Assembly (NCBI RefSeq): GCF_007830295.1
Contig: NZ_VLKC01000002.1
Location: 654,940 to 718,939 of the forward strand
DNA: 64,000 bases
Origin: Sporomusa sp. KB1
GTDB taxonomy: Bacteria; Bacillota; Negativicutes; Sporomusales; Sporomusaceae
Reading direction: 5' to 3'
Position 1 is the stretch's first letter; each line of letters starts with the position of its first letter. The translations under genes were made by a program, and so were the position numbers. Positions 43,753 through 53,919 of this stretch are shown in pieces. The notes beneath the pieces are model-generated. The model saw only the letters and a program-made list of their open reading frames with translations, ran no database searches and was not told where the DNA came from.

Positions 43753-46185
43753 TTACTCATAGCCAAGCACCTCACGCACACTCAGCTTAGCAGCCTTCCT
43801 GGCAGGGAGCAAACTGGCAGCTACCGCCAGCAAGGCTGAAAGTACCAGCCAAATCCCTACTCCCAGAAAACTAAACGAAAATTCCAGCGGACTCTGCAAA
43901 AACATTACCCCTACCTGATAACTAAGCAGCGCGGCTACCGGCAATGCCAACATGACTCCTAGCAGCCAGCTTAACACCCCAATACATAGCGCCTCCACAA
44001 CAAAAACCTTAGCAATAGCCATACTGGAAGCCCCAATGGCCCGCATAATCCCAATCTCCCGTGTTCGTTCTAATACATTGATTCCCATTGTACCCATAAG
44101 TCCCAAGCCTCCGACAAAAGCCAAGAGTACCGCCATAATCAATAAAAATACGATCAATATATCAAACTGAGACCGGATACGCTGTTTTTGCTCCCAGGTA
44201 ATATCAACATTTTGAATGCGAAGATTATTTTTCTTTAAATGCTCCTCAATTTTTCTGCCCAAATCAATTTGTTCCCGGGGATTAGTTGATTGAGCAACAA
44301 TCTGGACCGATCTGGCTCCTCCCGCCTCCTGAATAGCTCCGGTAAACCAGGGATAAGGCGCATACACAATCGGCCCGGTCAGTGTACTTTTGGCAATCCC
44401 GACTACCGTAAACCTGAGCTTGCGATTACCTATCTTAATGACTGCCGTACTGCCTACTGTAAGCTGTGGATTATCCTTCAGCGTCTCTGTATTTACCACC
44501 AGCGCGCTCTCGTCTTCAGCCAACAGCCAGCGCCCTTCAATAATCTTCGGCTGAATCATCTTGGTGCTTGCCGGGGGTGCAAGAATAAATACATTCTTGC
44601 TGGCCTCATCCTCTGACTCCTTTCGTTCATTCCTGAGTATCCGTCCGGAAGTAAAGCCCCATGACTCTGCCGCCCTGACACCAGGAATTTTGAGAATTTC
44701 ATGTTCAATCCTGGTAGCCCGGTAGTTTTGTGTGAAACCAACAGAAATATCATAGCGGAAATAATCAAGTGCATCATCTAATGTAGAATAAAGCGATGAC
44801 CGAATGGAAAAGACGGCCATAAATACCGTTCCCGCCACTGTCAGAGTCAGCAAAGTCAGAGCCAGACGCCATTTCCTGCGAAAGGTGTTTCGTAAGGAAA
44901 GCAGGACAGGACGGGATAGGAGGTTTATTCTTTCTAGCAGCTTATCTATCCACTTATCCAGGCGACCCTTACCTATTACACTCCCAATACCATGATCACT
45001 AACAGCCTCTCTGACAGTTACCCCGGTATTATGCCATATCGGCCATATGGCAGCAAGAACAGGCACCACAATCGCCGCTGTTGCCTCTAATAGCAGTACC
45101 TTGGGTGACAGCTCCAAGCCGCCGGAGTTGAAGTTAAATACCTGAGCCATAAAACCAGTGACAGCACTTGCCGCCAATGCCCCCAAAGGGGCGGCAACAA
45201 TAAGAGCTAATATACCATATACCCCCACCAGGAATAAATACATCCGCAATATCTGGTCACGCCTGGCTCCGATTGCCTTCATGATTCCTATTTGACGAAC
45301 CTGCTGTGTCAGGATGGCAGATACCGTATTAACTAACAAAAAAGTACCTAATAACAGTGACAGCACACCGAGAACAGTAAGCAGCATAACAAGGGCATTA
45401 ATCACACTCTGCAGGGGATGTTCCCCTGGTTTATTCACCTGCAGCCAAAACACGGTTGTGTTGCCTTGTTCCAGCTTGCTCCAGGCCCGGCGCCCCACCG
45501 CCTCAATGGGTGCAGTTTCCTTGCCGCTAAGCACCCAGGGCTCCACAACAAAATTCACCTGATCAAGCTGCCGCTCCACATCCAGCTTCTCAAGCGTATC
45601 CATGTTGATGTAGCCATAGGAACGGCCGCTAAAAAGACTTGGCAGCTGACTGGGATCATATACTACCCCGGTAATCTTCAGACTTCGTTTGTGTCCATCA
45701 GCGGTTTCTACCTGAATACTGCCCCCTTGGGCCACCCCAAGTTCAGCGAGCGAAGACCGCTCCAGCAATACATCCCCATCCCCGGGCGGCCAGGCACCGG
45801 TTTGTCTCTTTATGATGTTAACTTTTTGCTCACTATAGTCTGGAATGGCCGTCAAATACATTTGCCGCCATTCGCCGGCAGCAGTACGTACCCGCAAATC
45901 AACATTACGGCGGCCTTCGGCCTCTTTAACGCCGCGTAAACTGCGAATGCTGTCCACCAGCTCCTGATCAAATGGATCGGCATACAAGCTGGCGCTGGCC
46001 GGTGCTGCCGACTTCCAGCTTAGCGTTAGGTCCCTATCAAACATGAGATAGGAACTATAGACCATTCCTACAGCAAAAACCCCAACCGAAATAGACAACA
46101 CTACCAGCAACGTCCTAAGCTTATTCCCCCATAAATCGGCTAAAACTTTACGCCACCGCGGCGACAACAGCCTGTATTTAAGCAT
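43753..46185 (-). CDS. ABC exporter permease with two FtsX domains
   Basis: 810 residues. The N-terminal helix ([20 protein letters not shown]) is followed by a large periplasmic domain and an FtsX domain ([20 protein letters not shown]). Then comes a second copy of the same plan ending in [21 protein letters not shown] and four terminal helices. This duplicated arrangement is typical of macrolide/lipoprotein-type exporters without a fused ATPase. The ATG at 46185 has AGGGTG upstream and overlaps the ATPase gene by 8 bp, so the two are coupled; a GTG at 46194 is the alternative. Confidence 0.9.
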   Translation of the reverse strand: MLKYRLLSPRWRKVLADLWGNKLRTLLVVLSISVGVFAVGMVYSSYLMFDRDLTLSWKSAAPASASLYADPFDQELVDSIRSLRGVKEAEGRRNVDLRVRTAAGEWRQMYLTAIPDYSEQKVNIIKRQTGAWPPGDGDVLLERSSLAELGVAQGGSIQVETADGHKRSLKITGVVYDPSQLPSLFSGRSYGYINMDTLEKLDVERQLDQVNFVVEPWVLSGKETAPIEAVGRRAWSKLEQGNTTVFWLQVNKPGEHPLQSVINALVMLLTVLGVLSLLLGTFLLVNTVSAILTQQVRQIGIMKAIGARRDQILRMYLFLVGVYGILALIVAAPLGALAASAVTGFMAQVFNFNSGGLELSPKVLLLEATAAIVVPVLAAIWPIWHNTGVTVREAVSDHGIGSVIGKGRLDKWIDKLLERINLLSRPVLLSLRNTFRRKWRLALTLLTLTVAGTVFMAVFSIRSSLYSTLDDALDYFRYDISVGFTQNYRATRIEHEILKIPGVRAAESWGFTSGRILRNERKESEDEASKNVFILAPPASTKMIQPKIIEGRWLLAEDESALVVNTETLKDNPQLTVGSTAVIKIGNRKLRFTVVGIAKSTLTGPIVYAPYPWFTGAIQEAGGARSVQIVAQSTNPREQIDLGRKIEEHLKKNNLRIQNVDITWEQKQRIRSQFDILIVFLLIMAVLLAFVGGLGLMGTMGINVLERTREIGIMRAIGASSMAIAKVFVVEALCIGVLSWLLGVMLALPVAALLSYQVGVMFLQSPLEFSFSFLGVGIWLVLSALLAVAASLLPARKAAKLSVREVLGYE

Positions 46186-46939
46186 AATTGCCACACCCTG
46201 CCGACTCGCTTGTCATAATCTGCCCGTCATATACAGTCACAATCCTGCCGCTCCGGCAGGCTAAATCATTGTCATGGGTTACCATTACTATGGTTTTCCC
46301 GCTAACAGCCAGTTGTTTAAAAAGGTCAATAACGGTGGTGGCTGTACGACTATCAAGATTACCTGTCGGCTCATCTGCTACTAAGAGCGGCGGGTCATTC
46401 GCCAAAGACCTGGCAATCGCCACCCGTTGTTGCTGTCCCCCGGATAAATTCGCCGGTAGCTTATCCGCCTGTTCGCCAACACCTACCAGATCCAGCAACT
46501 TACGCGCCCGTTCTGGTCTTCCCCCCCGGTCATACATGTCACAAAAATCCATTGGCAGCATAACATTTTCCAAAACCGTCAGCGTTGGGATCAACTGAAA
46601 AAATTGGAAAACAACCCCTACCGTCCGGCCACGCCAGATGGCAATCTGATTTTCGGTCAACGTATGTACAGGCATCCCAGCCACCCATACTTCGCCGCCA
46701 GTCGGCCTGTCAATGCCTGTAATCATATTAATCAGCGTCGATTTGCCACTGCCGGATTTTCCCACGACAGCAACAAATTCACCTGCATTCACCTGCAGGT
46801 GAATACCTTTTAACGCCTCAAAATCACCGGCTTCTGTACTATAGGTTTTACGCACAGCTACCAGGTCAACCGCGGCTGCTCTCACACGGGGCTGGGGCAA
46901 ATCGGTATTTATAAGTCCGGATAACCATTTTGCTAGCAT
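46178..46939 (-). CDS. ABC exporter ATPase, MacB/LolD type
   Basis: 253 residues. Walker [11 protein letters not shown]-loop [12 protein letters not shown], signature [15 protein letters not shown], Walker [13 protein letters not shown] and switch VMVTHDND. It powers the FtsX permease encoded next to it. The N-terminal 25 residues before the nucleotide-binding core show no extra domain. The ATG at 46939 has AAGGAG upstream; in-frame sequence up to 46984 lacks a ribosome site. Confidence 0.94.
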   Translation of the reverse strand: MLAKWLSGLINTDLPQPRVRAAAVDLVAVRKTYSTEAGDFEALKGIHLQVNAGEFVAVVGKSGSGKSTLINMITGIDRPTGGEVWVAGMPVHTLTENQIAIWRGRTVGVVFQFFQLIPTLTVLENVMLPMDFCDMYDRGGRPERARKLLDLVGVGEQADKLPANLSGGQQQRVAIARSLANDPPLLVADEPTGNLDSRTATTVIDLFKQLAVSGKTIVMVTHDNDLACRSGRIVTVYDGQIMTSESAGCGNYA

Positions 46940-46999
46940 GATTTTCTCCTTATCCCAAATTACTAAAACCACTTTGTTGAACAAGTCATGTGCTTAGAC

Positions 47000-47599
47000 C
47001 TACTTTTTGCCGTCGATAAGAAGCATGTCAACAAATGTCATCTCAAATTGCCTGGCCACACTCTCCGGCGATAAATTCTGGCTGATAATTAGATACGGCG
47101 TAGCTCCGTCCAAGGCCGCAAATAAAGCTGTTGCCTGACTTTTAGGCTGGTGATTGCGAAACTTTCCCGCTTCCAGCCCACCGGTATATAATTGCTCATA
47201 AAAAACAATCATTCTCTCACTATAGCTATTAATCAGCGGCCACATAGCCGGACAGGCCATAATTTTGGATAAAGACAACAAGATGAATGTCATCTGCCGG
47301 GAATGACTTGACCAATACTGCAGATACTCATGAATAAAATAGCGTAAGCCTTCCACCGGACAAGTTATTGCTGCTGCTGTTTTGATCAGTTCCCATATAG
47401 GTTCAAAATAGCTCCCGTTAGCGGCAATAAGAATCTCATCTTTACTGCCAAAATGATAATATAACCCACCTTTCGTCAGACCAGCCTGTTCAGCGATCGA
47501 CTGCATGGAAGCCCCTTCATATCCTTTGGCTAAAAATTCACTAACTGCGGCTTCAATAATGTCTTCCATACGTTGTTCTTTAGGAGCCCTTTTCGTCAA
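47000..47599 (-). CDS. TetR-family repressor
   Basis: 199 residues. N-terminal helix-turn-helix (about 10-56) with IIEAAVSEFLAKGYEGASMQ and GLTKGGLYYHFGSKDEILI. The C-terminal helical domain should bind the exported compound. It is the first gene of the exporter operon, which points to autoregulation. The TTG at 47599 is chosen because GGAGATG lies upstream and the next methionine is already inside the first helix. Confidence 0.88.
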   Translation of the reverse strand: MTKRAPKEQRMEDIIEAAVSEFLAKGYEGASMQSIAEQAGLTKGGLYYHFGSKDEILIAANGSYFEPIWELIKTAAAITCPVEGLRYFIHEYLQYWSSHSRQMTFILLSLSKIMACPAMWPLINSYSERMIVFYEQLYTGGLEAGKFRNHQPKSQATALFAALDGATPYLIISQNLSPESVARQFEMTFVDMLLIDGKK

Positions 47600-47627
47600 T
47601 TATTACATCTCCGTTCCTTTAGAAACC

Positions 47628-47638
47628 TACCGTCGGTA
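47628..47638. promoter_or_regulatory. Probable TetR operator
   Basis: TACCGTCGGTA, an 11-bp palindrome 29 bp upstream of the tetR start codon, resembles the ACCGACGGT-type sites of many TetR-family repressors. Confidence 0.65.
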
Positions 47639-47762
47639 TTTATTTTAATGGCAGTTATTTACTTTGTCAATTAATACCACTTATGTTGAGTGCATAAAAA
47701 AGCAGCTGCTTATCCATATGATAAACAACCGCAACAATTAGCTATAATTTTTATATAATAGC

Positions 47763-48231
47763 CTATTCTGACAAAGCAATGGAGAAACCAATATGGGTTT
47801 GCTGCCAGCCAAGTCGCCGGTAAAAAGCATGCGACTGCTGACGGGCAAGGTTGCTTGACAATACAACTTTATAACAGCCGTAATCATGACACAGCTTGGT
47901 TGCACTCTCCATTAGTTTCGTGCCAATCCCCGCATTGCGGTATGGCGCCTCCACTACCACGTTCTCTATGATTGCCCAAGGACAACCCCCATGGCCGATA
48001 TTGGGAATAACAATCACGGTAAGAGTACCAATTACAGAGCCGGCAGCCTCGGCTACAAGAAGGTGCTGCCGCGAATCTTGCAACAACCTCTCCCAAACTA
48101 CGTCCTCAGCTTTTTCACTTGCCCGGGTTGTGATGATAGGCTGACTCAAATTCTTGATAAAGCGACAACACCTTGGACAAATCCCAACGCTTCGCTTTTC
48201 TGATAGTAATACTATCTTTTTGCAGACTCAT
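47763..48231 (-). pseudogene. GNAT acetyltransferase with a one-base frameshift, phn operon
   Basis: Starting from an ATG at 48231, one base after the end of the preceding gene, the frame reads MSLQKDSITIRKAKRWDLSK, then VLSLYQEF and soon a stop. Another frame takes up at 48149 as SQPIITTRASEKAEDVVW and continues through a normal GNAT domain (IENVVVEAPYRNAGIGTKLM, then HAFYRRLGW). Removing one T from the TTT at about 48150-48152 would join them as SLYQELSQPIITT. The gene is either recently broken or carries a sequencing error. Acetyltransferases of the PhnO type are common in phn operons, where they acetylate aminoalkylphosphonates. Confidence 0.8.
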
Positions 48232-49167
48232 TTAGGATACACACCTATCGCTGGATTTGACCAATGCTTGCGTAGTAAGCATCGCTCGGCGGTACTGTTC
48301 GCGATATCGCGGCCGTAGTTCTACCGTTATCACGCCCTGGTAGTTAGGCAGCCTGCTTATAATCTCTTGGGCCGGAACGTCCCCCCAGCCGATCGGCATA
48401 TGCATATCACCGCGTCCCATGCCAGCCAGCTCATGTTGTTTACGCTCCCAGGAGGTAGAAGCACGGCCAAAATTATCGTGCAAATGGATATGACGCACAT
48501 AGGGAGCTAACTGAGTAACACTTGGCAACAGGTCGTATCCATAGTGGCACGCAGCCAGATAAGCATGCCCGGTATCAAGCGTCACCCTAATCTGACTGTG
48601 GTTTACCTCCCGTACCATTTTTGCTAATGCTTCCAGCGACTCAGCATAACAATAGTCTGAAATATTAGTGTAAGGACGGGCGTTCTCCACCGCGATGGTA
48701 ATTCCAAATTGGTCTGCCAGTTGTCCCATTTCCCGCAGCCCAGCACATTCCTGCTGCCACATGCTGGCTCGCTCTTGTGAAGTAGGGTTATGCCTGGTTG
48801 CAAGCAAAAAATCCTCCTCCGGAATATAACGACCTGCATGGTAAACCATGATTTCCGCATTGACAGCTGCAGTAAACTCCAGACTGGCAATAAATCCGAT
48901 CCGGTTTACCGGATCAGCAGCCATTAGGTTCAGCGGGTTAAGCCCATGCACGGTATAACGAAATGGGTAACGAGCTAGCAGTTCCTTGAGCTCAATCATC
49001 CTTGTCCGGTCAAGCCTGCCGCCATAAATAGCACCAACCCCGTGGGGGGAAAGTTCGACATAACTAAAACCCTGTTCTTGATAATAATCAAGTTCTCGTT
49101 GTAAGACTGCCAGACTCCCATCAATTACCGATGCGTCAGCATTTATCGCAATGCCCTTGATTTTCAC
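48232..49167 (-). CDS. TIM-barrel protein (xylose isomerase/AP endonuclease 2 fold) of the phn operon
   Basis: 311 residues. Metal-ligand-like motifs are spread along a TIM barrel: VELSPHGVGAIYGG, IMVYHAGRYIPEED, ITIAVENARPY, VTLDTGHAY, IHLHDN and ITVELRP. These Glu, Asp and His positions are typical of divalent-metal sugar-phosphate isomerases and endonuclease IV-like hydrolases. It lies between phnM and the acetyltransferase. No phnN or phnP is present, so it may act on the ribose cyclic-phosphate product of the C-P lyase (inference). The GTG at 49167 has GAGGAGG upstream. Confidence 0.82.
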   Translation of the reverse strand: MKIKGIAINADASVIDGSLAVLQRELDYYQEQGFSYVELSPHGVGAIYGGRLDRTRMIELKELLARYPFRYTVHGLNPLNLMAADPVNRIGFIASLEFTAAVNAEIMVYHAGRYIPEEDFLLATRHNPTSQERASMWQQECAGLREMGQLADQFGITIAVENARPYTNISDYCYAESLEALAKMVREVNHSQIRVTLDTGHAYLAACHYGYDLLPSVTQLAPYVRHIHLHDNFGRASTSWERKQHELAGMGRGDMHMPIGWGDVPAQEIISRLPNYQGVITVELRPRYREQYRRAMLTTQALVKSSDRCVS

Positions 49168-49181
49168 ACTGAACTCCTCCT

Positions 49182-50381
49182 CTAACAAGCCGATTGTTCT
49201 GCACGATTTTCAGGCAAGGTTACCCGGTAATTCATACCATAAACAGGTATGCCACCTACCACCGTGTTAGTTACCACCGGTGTATTGTTACGTTTGCGGA
49301 CAATAATAACATCGCCGCATTTTCCTTCCTCTAAACTACCGACATCTTTTAAGTGCAGCGCTTTGGCCGGTGCCGCGGTAGCCATAGCAACCGCTTCGCT
49401 AATACTTATCGTCTGATCTGCCAATAGAAATACAGCATGGAGCATCGACGGCGGATAATAGTCGGAACATAATATATTCGCACTGCCTGCAGTAATTGCA
49501 TCAATGGCTTTCATGCCTTTGCCTGTCGAGCCTCCACGTACAATATTTGGCGCCCCCACACTGACATCCACCCCGGCTCTCCGGGCGGCAGCGGCTGTCG
49601 GAAGGTTAATGGGAAATTCACTCAGGGTCACTCCGTGCTGTTGATAATAGCTAATACTGTCGGCCGAATCGTCATCATGAGAAGCTAATGGCACACCTGC
49701 TGCCCGGGCCTCCTGACTCAGCCGTACTACACATTCTCCGGCGTTCATTCGCCCTTGTTCTTTGAGGGTTAAAATCTCTCCAATCTCATCCAGCGGCAGG
49801 TGATATGTTTTTTCCAGATAGCGCCGATAATCTTCAACCGTGGGATATTGCCCTTGTCCGGGTGTATGATCCATGAAGGATAACAGATCCACAGCTCCCT
49901 CGGTAATCAGATCCCGGATAACATCCACAGCTTCAAAATTAGTAATCTCAAACCGCAAATGAATTTTGTTCCTGATACTGGCATAGTCGCGAGCCATTCC
50001 CACAATAGTCCGGATGCAATCGGCAGCAACTTGGTCTGCCCGCACTCCATACTGGGCTCCTGCGAAAGAAAAAGAATGATACATAGTGGTAATTCCCTGC
50101 CCGGCTAGCTTTTTTTCCAATTCACCAAAAGCTACCTCGGTAGTAAAATACGCACCCGGACGGGGTTCCAGCTCTTTTTCAATGGCATCACTGTGGGTAT
50201 CAATAAAACCCGGTAATATAAAACCACCCTGGGCGTCAATAATGATGTCGGCAGAGCGACCATAATGATGACTCTGGCGTCCGGCCATGGTAATCATCCC
50301 ATTTTCAATGACTACTTCGCCATTTGGAATCACCCTGTCAGGCATAACTAATCTGCCGTTATTCAGCAGTACTGTACTCAT
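49182..50381 (-). CDS. phnM: Phosphonate triphosphate diphosphatase PhnM
   Basis: 399 residues, amidohydrolase superfamily. Metal site FILPGFIDTHSDAIEKEL, then SFMDHTPGQGQY, VPLASHDDDSADS and LCSDYYPPSMLHA. PhnM removes pyrophosphate from the ribose-triphosphate phosphonate intermediate, giving the substrate of the C-P lyase. The ATG at 50381 has GGGAGGTAGT upstream and overlaps phnL as ATGA. Confidence 0.95.
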   Translation of the reverse strand: MSTVLLNNGRLVMPDRVIPNGEVVIENGMITMAGRQSHHYGRSADIIIDAQGGFILPGFIDTHSDAIEKELEPRPGAYFTTEVAFGELEKKLAGQGITTMYHSFSFAGAQYGVRADQVAADCIRTIVGMARDYASIRNKIHLRFEITNFEAVDVIRDLITEGAVDLLSFMDHTPGQGQYPTVEDYRRYLEKTYHLPLDEIGEILTLKEQGRMNAGECVVRLSQEARAAGVPLASHDDDSADSISYYQQHGVTLSEFPINLPTAAAARRAGVDVSVGAPNIVRGGSTGKGMKAIDAITAGSANILCSDYYPPSMLHAVFLLADQTISISEAVAMATAAPAKALHLKDVGSLEEGKCGDVIIVRKRNNTPVVTNTVVGGIPVYGMNYRVTLPENRAEQSAC

Positions 50382-51106
50382 ACTACCTCCCGCATACGCT
50401 TGATTGACTTGCACTGCCCTGCTTGCATGGTAAATACCTTATCCACCAAACTGCGCATACTCTCCAGATCATGAAAGATACCGATGATGGTAGTTCCCTG
50501 CTTTTTAAGGGCCAGCAAGGATCGAATGACAACTTTTTTGGTCTCATTATCTAAGGAAGCTGTCGGTTCATCTAAGAGCAGTAGCCGTGGCTCCGTAATT
50601 AGCGCCCGCGCCAAGTTAACCCGCTGTTGTTCCCCACCGCTGAAGGTAGAGGGAAAAGCATCCCATAGTTTGGTGTCAATATTCATCATTCTCAACAGTT
50701 CATACGCCCGCTCCCGTGCTGCATCTGACTGCCAGCCGCGCTCTCGCAGTTCCTCAGCGAGAATATCGGTGGCTGAAACCCTGGGAAGTACCTTGAGAAA
50801 TTGGCTTACATAACTAATCTCACTGCTCCGAAGCGTAAGGATCTCTCGCTCGTTGGCTGTAACAAGATCGATTTCCCTACCGTCCTTAGTACGGTACCAT
50901 ACATTTCCACTCGAAGGTAAATAGGTTCGATAAATGCATTTTATAATTGTCGATTTACCTGCTCCGCTTGGCCCGGCAATGCCCATAAATTCTCCAGCTT
51001 TCATGGTAAAACTCACCTTGCTGCAACCTGGCAATGTTTTTTTATCCAGAATATGCAGTGTGAATTTTTTTGACAAACCCACTACCGTCAGGATTGTATC
51101 ACTCAT
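50378..51106 (-). CDS. phnL: C-P lyase ABC-type subunit PhnL
   Basis: 242 residues. Walker A GPSGAGKSTIIKCIY, the PhnL-typical SQFLKVLPRVSATD, signature FSGGEQQRVNLARAL, Walker B LLLLDEPTASLD. PhnL assists ribosylation of the phosphonate together with PhnGHI and PhnK. The ATG at 51106 has AAGGAGG upstream, 12 bp after phnK. Confidence 0.95.
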   Translation of the reverse strand: MSDTILTVVGLSKKFTLHILDKKTLPGCSKVSFTMKAGEFMGIAGPSGAGKSTIIKCIYRTYLPSSGNVWYRTKDGREIDLVTANEREILTLRSSEISYVSQFLKVLPRVSATDILAEELRERGWQSDAARERAYELLRMMNIDTKLWDAFPSTFSGGEQQRVNLARALITEPRLLLLDEPTASLDNETKKVVIRSLLALKKQGTTIIGIFHDLESMRSLVDKVFTMQAGQCKSIKRMREVV

Positions 51107-51118
51107 TACAAAGCCTCC

Positions 51119-51964
51119 TTATAACATCGAATGAACTAACAGTTGGGTATACTGGTGCTGCGGATCTTCCAAAATTTGATCTGTTAGGCCAATTTCCACC
51201 ATGCGGCCATTTTTCATTACCGCAGTTCGGTCTGACAGCATCCGGATTACACCCAGATCATGAGACACTACTACCATGGCAATACCGAGTTCCCGTTGAA
51301 TCTCTTTTACTAAGTCGAGGACTTTGGCTTGAACAGACACATCAAGACCTGTCGTTATCTCATCCAAAAAAAGCAGCGGCGGGTTATTGGCAAGCGCCTT
51401 GGCAATCTGCACCCGTTGCTGCATACCACCGCTAAAATGAGCAGGAAAATCATCCATCCGCGCTAACGGGACTTCAGTGCGTGCTAACAAATTTGCCGCC
51501 CGTTCGCGAATAGCCTGAAAATTATAGATATCTGCCGTTAACAATTTTTCCGCAACATTCCCGCCTGCTGTAAAGTGCGGCTTAATCCCCAGCAGTGGAT
51601 TCTGATAGACCATACCCATTAAGTGATTGCGAACATAACGTTTATGCTGCGAGGTTTCCTGCAGCAGATTAACCCGTCCAGCCTGGTAAACAGCCAAATA
51701 GCTCTCACCCTTTGAAGCTTCTTCATCAAAATAGAGACAACGTACCAGAGTGCTCTTACCTGAGCCGCTCTCACCGACAATTCCCAGGATTTCTCCCTGC
51801 GCCAGGTCGAAAGAAATGTCATGACAAGCCACGATCGTGCCGCATACAGGGCAAATATTACTTTCATAGGCCGGCCCTGTCCGGGTAAAGCATTGCGGGC
51901 ACCCTGGGCCGTATAGCTTAGCTAGCCCGCGGACGGTGAGAACAATCGGATTATTTGCCAACAT
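51119..51964 (-). CDS. phnK: C-P lyase ABC-type subunit PhnK with zinc-ribbon insert
   Basis: 281 residues. Walker [17 protein letters not shown]-loop VYQNPLLGIKPHF, signature FSGGMQQRVQIAKAL, Walker B LLFLDEITTGLD. Between strand 1 and Walker A it has a four-cysteine insert GPGCPQC...ICPVCG, a zinc-ribbon form absent from the E. coli protein. PhnK docks on the PhnGHIJ core. The ATG at 51964 has AAGGAGGG upstream and overlaps phnJ by 14 bp; codons further upstream lie inside phnJ. Confidence 0.94.
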   Translation of the reverse strand: MLANNPIVLTVRGLAKLYGPGCPQCFTRTGPAYESNICPVCGTIVACHDISFDLAQGEILGIVGESGSGKSTLVRCLYFDEEASKGESYLAVYQAGRVNLLQETSQHKRYVRNHLMGMVYQNPLLGIKPHFTAGGNVAEKLLTADIYNFQAIRERAANLLARTEVPLARMDDFPAHFSGGMQQRVQIAKALANNPPLLFLDEITTGLDVSVQAKVLDLVKEIQRELGIAMVVVSHDLGVIRMLSDRTAVMKNGRMVEIGLTDQILEDPQHQYTQLLVHSML

Positions 51965-52835
51965 CCCAGCGTCCCTCCTTTTGTTCCCGAACTTTGTCAC
52001 AGTGGCTGCTGTCTGAACAAAGGTGTATTTTTTTGCCGCTGCGTTCATCATATATTTCATTCATATAGGTATCAGTAGCACCACAGCGTATACATGCACG
52101 ACCCGAAAAATCCTCAACCCGAAACTGATGATCTTCAAATTCCATAGGTTCAACCCGGGTATGCGGGGGTACCGCATAAATACGTTTCTCCCGCCCGGCG
52201 CCAAAAAGAAACAGCGTATCAGCCATGTTTAGCTTAGGCACATCCCAGCGGGGAATGGGGGAAGGATCAATCAGATAGCGATGGTTAACCAACGACGGAT
52301 ACCTGGCACCAATCGTGATTTCTCCCCATTTTACAATATCTTCGTAAAGAAAAACCCACATACGGCTGTAGTCCATTTCCGCGTGCATTTCCTGCGCCTT
52401 TGCCATACTCGCTTCCACAAACCGCAGCGGTTCAGGTATCGGAACCTGCAGCACAACAATTTGATTGTCACTCATAGGTTCTTCCGGAATGCGGTGGCGC
52501 GTCTGCAGGATGGTGGCTTCCCGGGTATTGAAGGTAGTCTTGACACCGGTGGTTTTTGTTATGAGATTACGGATATTCACGGCATTAACACCACCGTCAC
52601 AGCCCTGGTCAATCACCTTGAGTACGTCTTGGGGGCCAATAATCGCCATTGTGACCTGCAGACCGCCGGTCCCCCATCCCCGGGCAATCGGCAGTTCAGG
52701 TGAGGCAAAAGGTACCTGGTACCCCGGTATGGCAACAGCCTTTAATGTCTTGCGCCGTATCTCCCGCTTGGTATTCTCATCTAAGAAAGCAAAATTGTAC
52801 CCGGTATTGCGCTTAGTCTGCCTGATGTTGAACAT
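51951..52835 (-). CDS. phnJ: Carbon-phosphorus lyase PhnJ (radical SAM)
   Basis: 294 residues. PhnJ cleaves the C-P bond of the ribose-phosphonate using a 4Fe-4S cluster and SAM. The C-terminal cysteine set is visible: CIRCGATD (241, 244), then HLCSDSSHCDKVR (266, 272), matching the cluster ligands and the thiyl-radical cysteine. GWGTGGLQVTMAIIGPQDVL and GCDGGVNAVNIR are family core motifs. ATG at 52835 with AGGAGG upstream; it overlaps phnI by 23 bp. Confidence 0.97.
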   Translation of the reverse strand: MFNIRQTKRNTGYNFAFLDENTKREIRRKTLKAVAIPGYQVPFASPELPIARGWGTGGLQVTMAIIGPQDVLKVIDQGCDGGVNAVNIRNLITKTTGVKTTFNTREATILQTRHRIPEEPMSDNQIVVLQVPIPEPLRFVEASMAKAQEMHAEMDYSRMWVFLYEDIVKWGEITIGARYPSLVNHRYLIDPSPIPRWDVPKLNMADTLFLFGAGREKRIYAVPPHTRVEPMEFEDHQFRVEDFSGRACIRCGATDTYMNEIYDERSGKKIHLCSDSSHCDKVREQKEGRWDVGK

Positions 52836-53919
52836 GATCTGCCTCCTCCTTCAATTGCTGCGACCGTCGCAAGCGGTCAAGCGTAGATTGGAAGGTTACA
52901 TAGTGCGGCAATTTCCAATGATAAACAAAACCGGAAGCTTCAATACCATCAATATGGTATAAGACAAATTCCTCATCCTCGGCCGGGGCCTTCTGCGGCG
53001 ATGTACTGCGCGTGGAACGATCCAAAATTCCCATTGCCATGGCCTTGAGCTCGTTGTGTCCAAAACACAGACCATAACCAAGCGTAAGCTGTGGTTTTTT
53101 GGTCTTATCCCCTTCCCCGTATTGGGCAATAATCTCGGCTTCGGTAATCAAGACGCGACCGGCATAAAGTGGCGCCGTTCGTCCTGGGTGCTGAATGGTT
53201 AACGGTGCATATCCCACCCTGAGTTCCCCTAGATAGGGATGAATATCGCCATAACCTCTAATACAACTATACGCCAAAGCCATCATTGCTCCGGTTTCGC
53301 CTCTGGCCAGCGACTGTAGCTTAGCCGAACGCGCACTGGGAAAGCTAAGTGTCTTGCGCGTAATATCATAGACTTCCTCACTAGCGTCAGGAGAAGCAAG
53401 TATGCCCTCCTGACGCAATAAGTCCACCACTTTCGGGAAGGTATCTGGTAACTGCTCAGGCGGTGCACCGATACCGGCATCGCGTAATACTTGTTCCATC
53501 TGCTCCCGGTCTTCCGCAAGCAGTGAGAAGTCGACCAGCCGCTGCGTATAGTCACGGGTTGGGCCTAAAATCTGGCCGCCGGGTATTTCCTGAAAAGCAC
53601 CGGATATCCGCCGTATCACTCGCATCTTGCTGGTATCAACAGCAAGTGAAATATAACGGCGTGGTTGAGTGGCACGATAGGCCCGCAAGATAAAGGAGGC
53701 CTCAATACTATCTCCCTCCGCTTGTTTTAGGGCTAACGCGGCAATAGTAGGGGCATATAACGAGCCTTCTCCCATAACTTTATCGACAGCTAACCGCAAC
53801 TGATCACGGATTTGCTCTACCCCAAGCGGTTCGGATTTACCCTTTAAACGAAAGTATGTTAACAGCTTTTCAGCACTCAGGATGGCATCCGCCCCTCCGG
53901 AAACTGCTACATATCCCAT
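52813..53919 (-). CDS. phnI: C-P lyase core subunit PhnI
   Basis: 368 residues. MGYVAVSGGADAILSAEKLL at the start, GEGSLYAPTIAALALKQAEG, and the C-terminal LTLGYGLCFGHNELKAMAMG. PhnI is the nucleosidase-like subunit that attaches phosphonate to ATP ribose together with PhnGHL. The ATG at 53919 overlaps the phnH stop (TAATG) and has GGGAGAGG upstream. Confidence 0.95.
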   Translation of the reverse strand: MGYVAVSGGADAILSAEKLLTYFRLKGKSEPLGVEQIRDQLRLAVDKVMGEGSLYAPTIAALALKQAEGDSIEASFILRAYRATQPRRYISLAVDTSKMRVIRRISGAFQEIPGGQILGPTRDYTQRLVDFSLLAEDREQMEQVLRDAGIGAPPEQLPDTFPKVVDLLRQEGILASPDASEEVYDITRKTLSFPSARSAKLQSLARGETGAMMALAYSCIRGYGDIHPYLGELRVGYAPLTIQHPGRTAPLYAGRVLITEAEIIAQYGEGDKTKKPQLTLGYGLCFGHNELKAMAMGILDRSTRSTSPQKAPAEDEEFVLYHIDGIEASGFVYHWKLPHYVTFQSTLDRLRRSQQLKEEADHVQHQAD

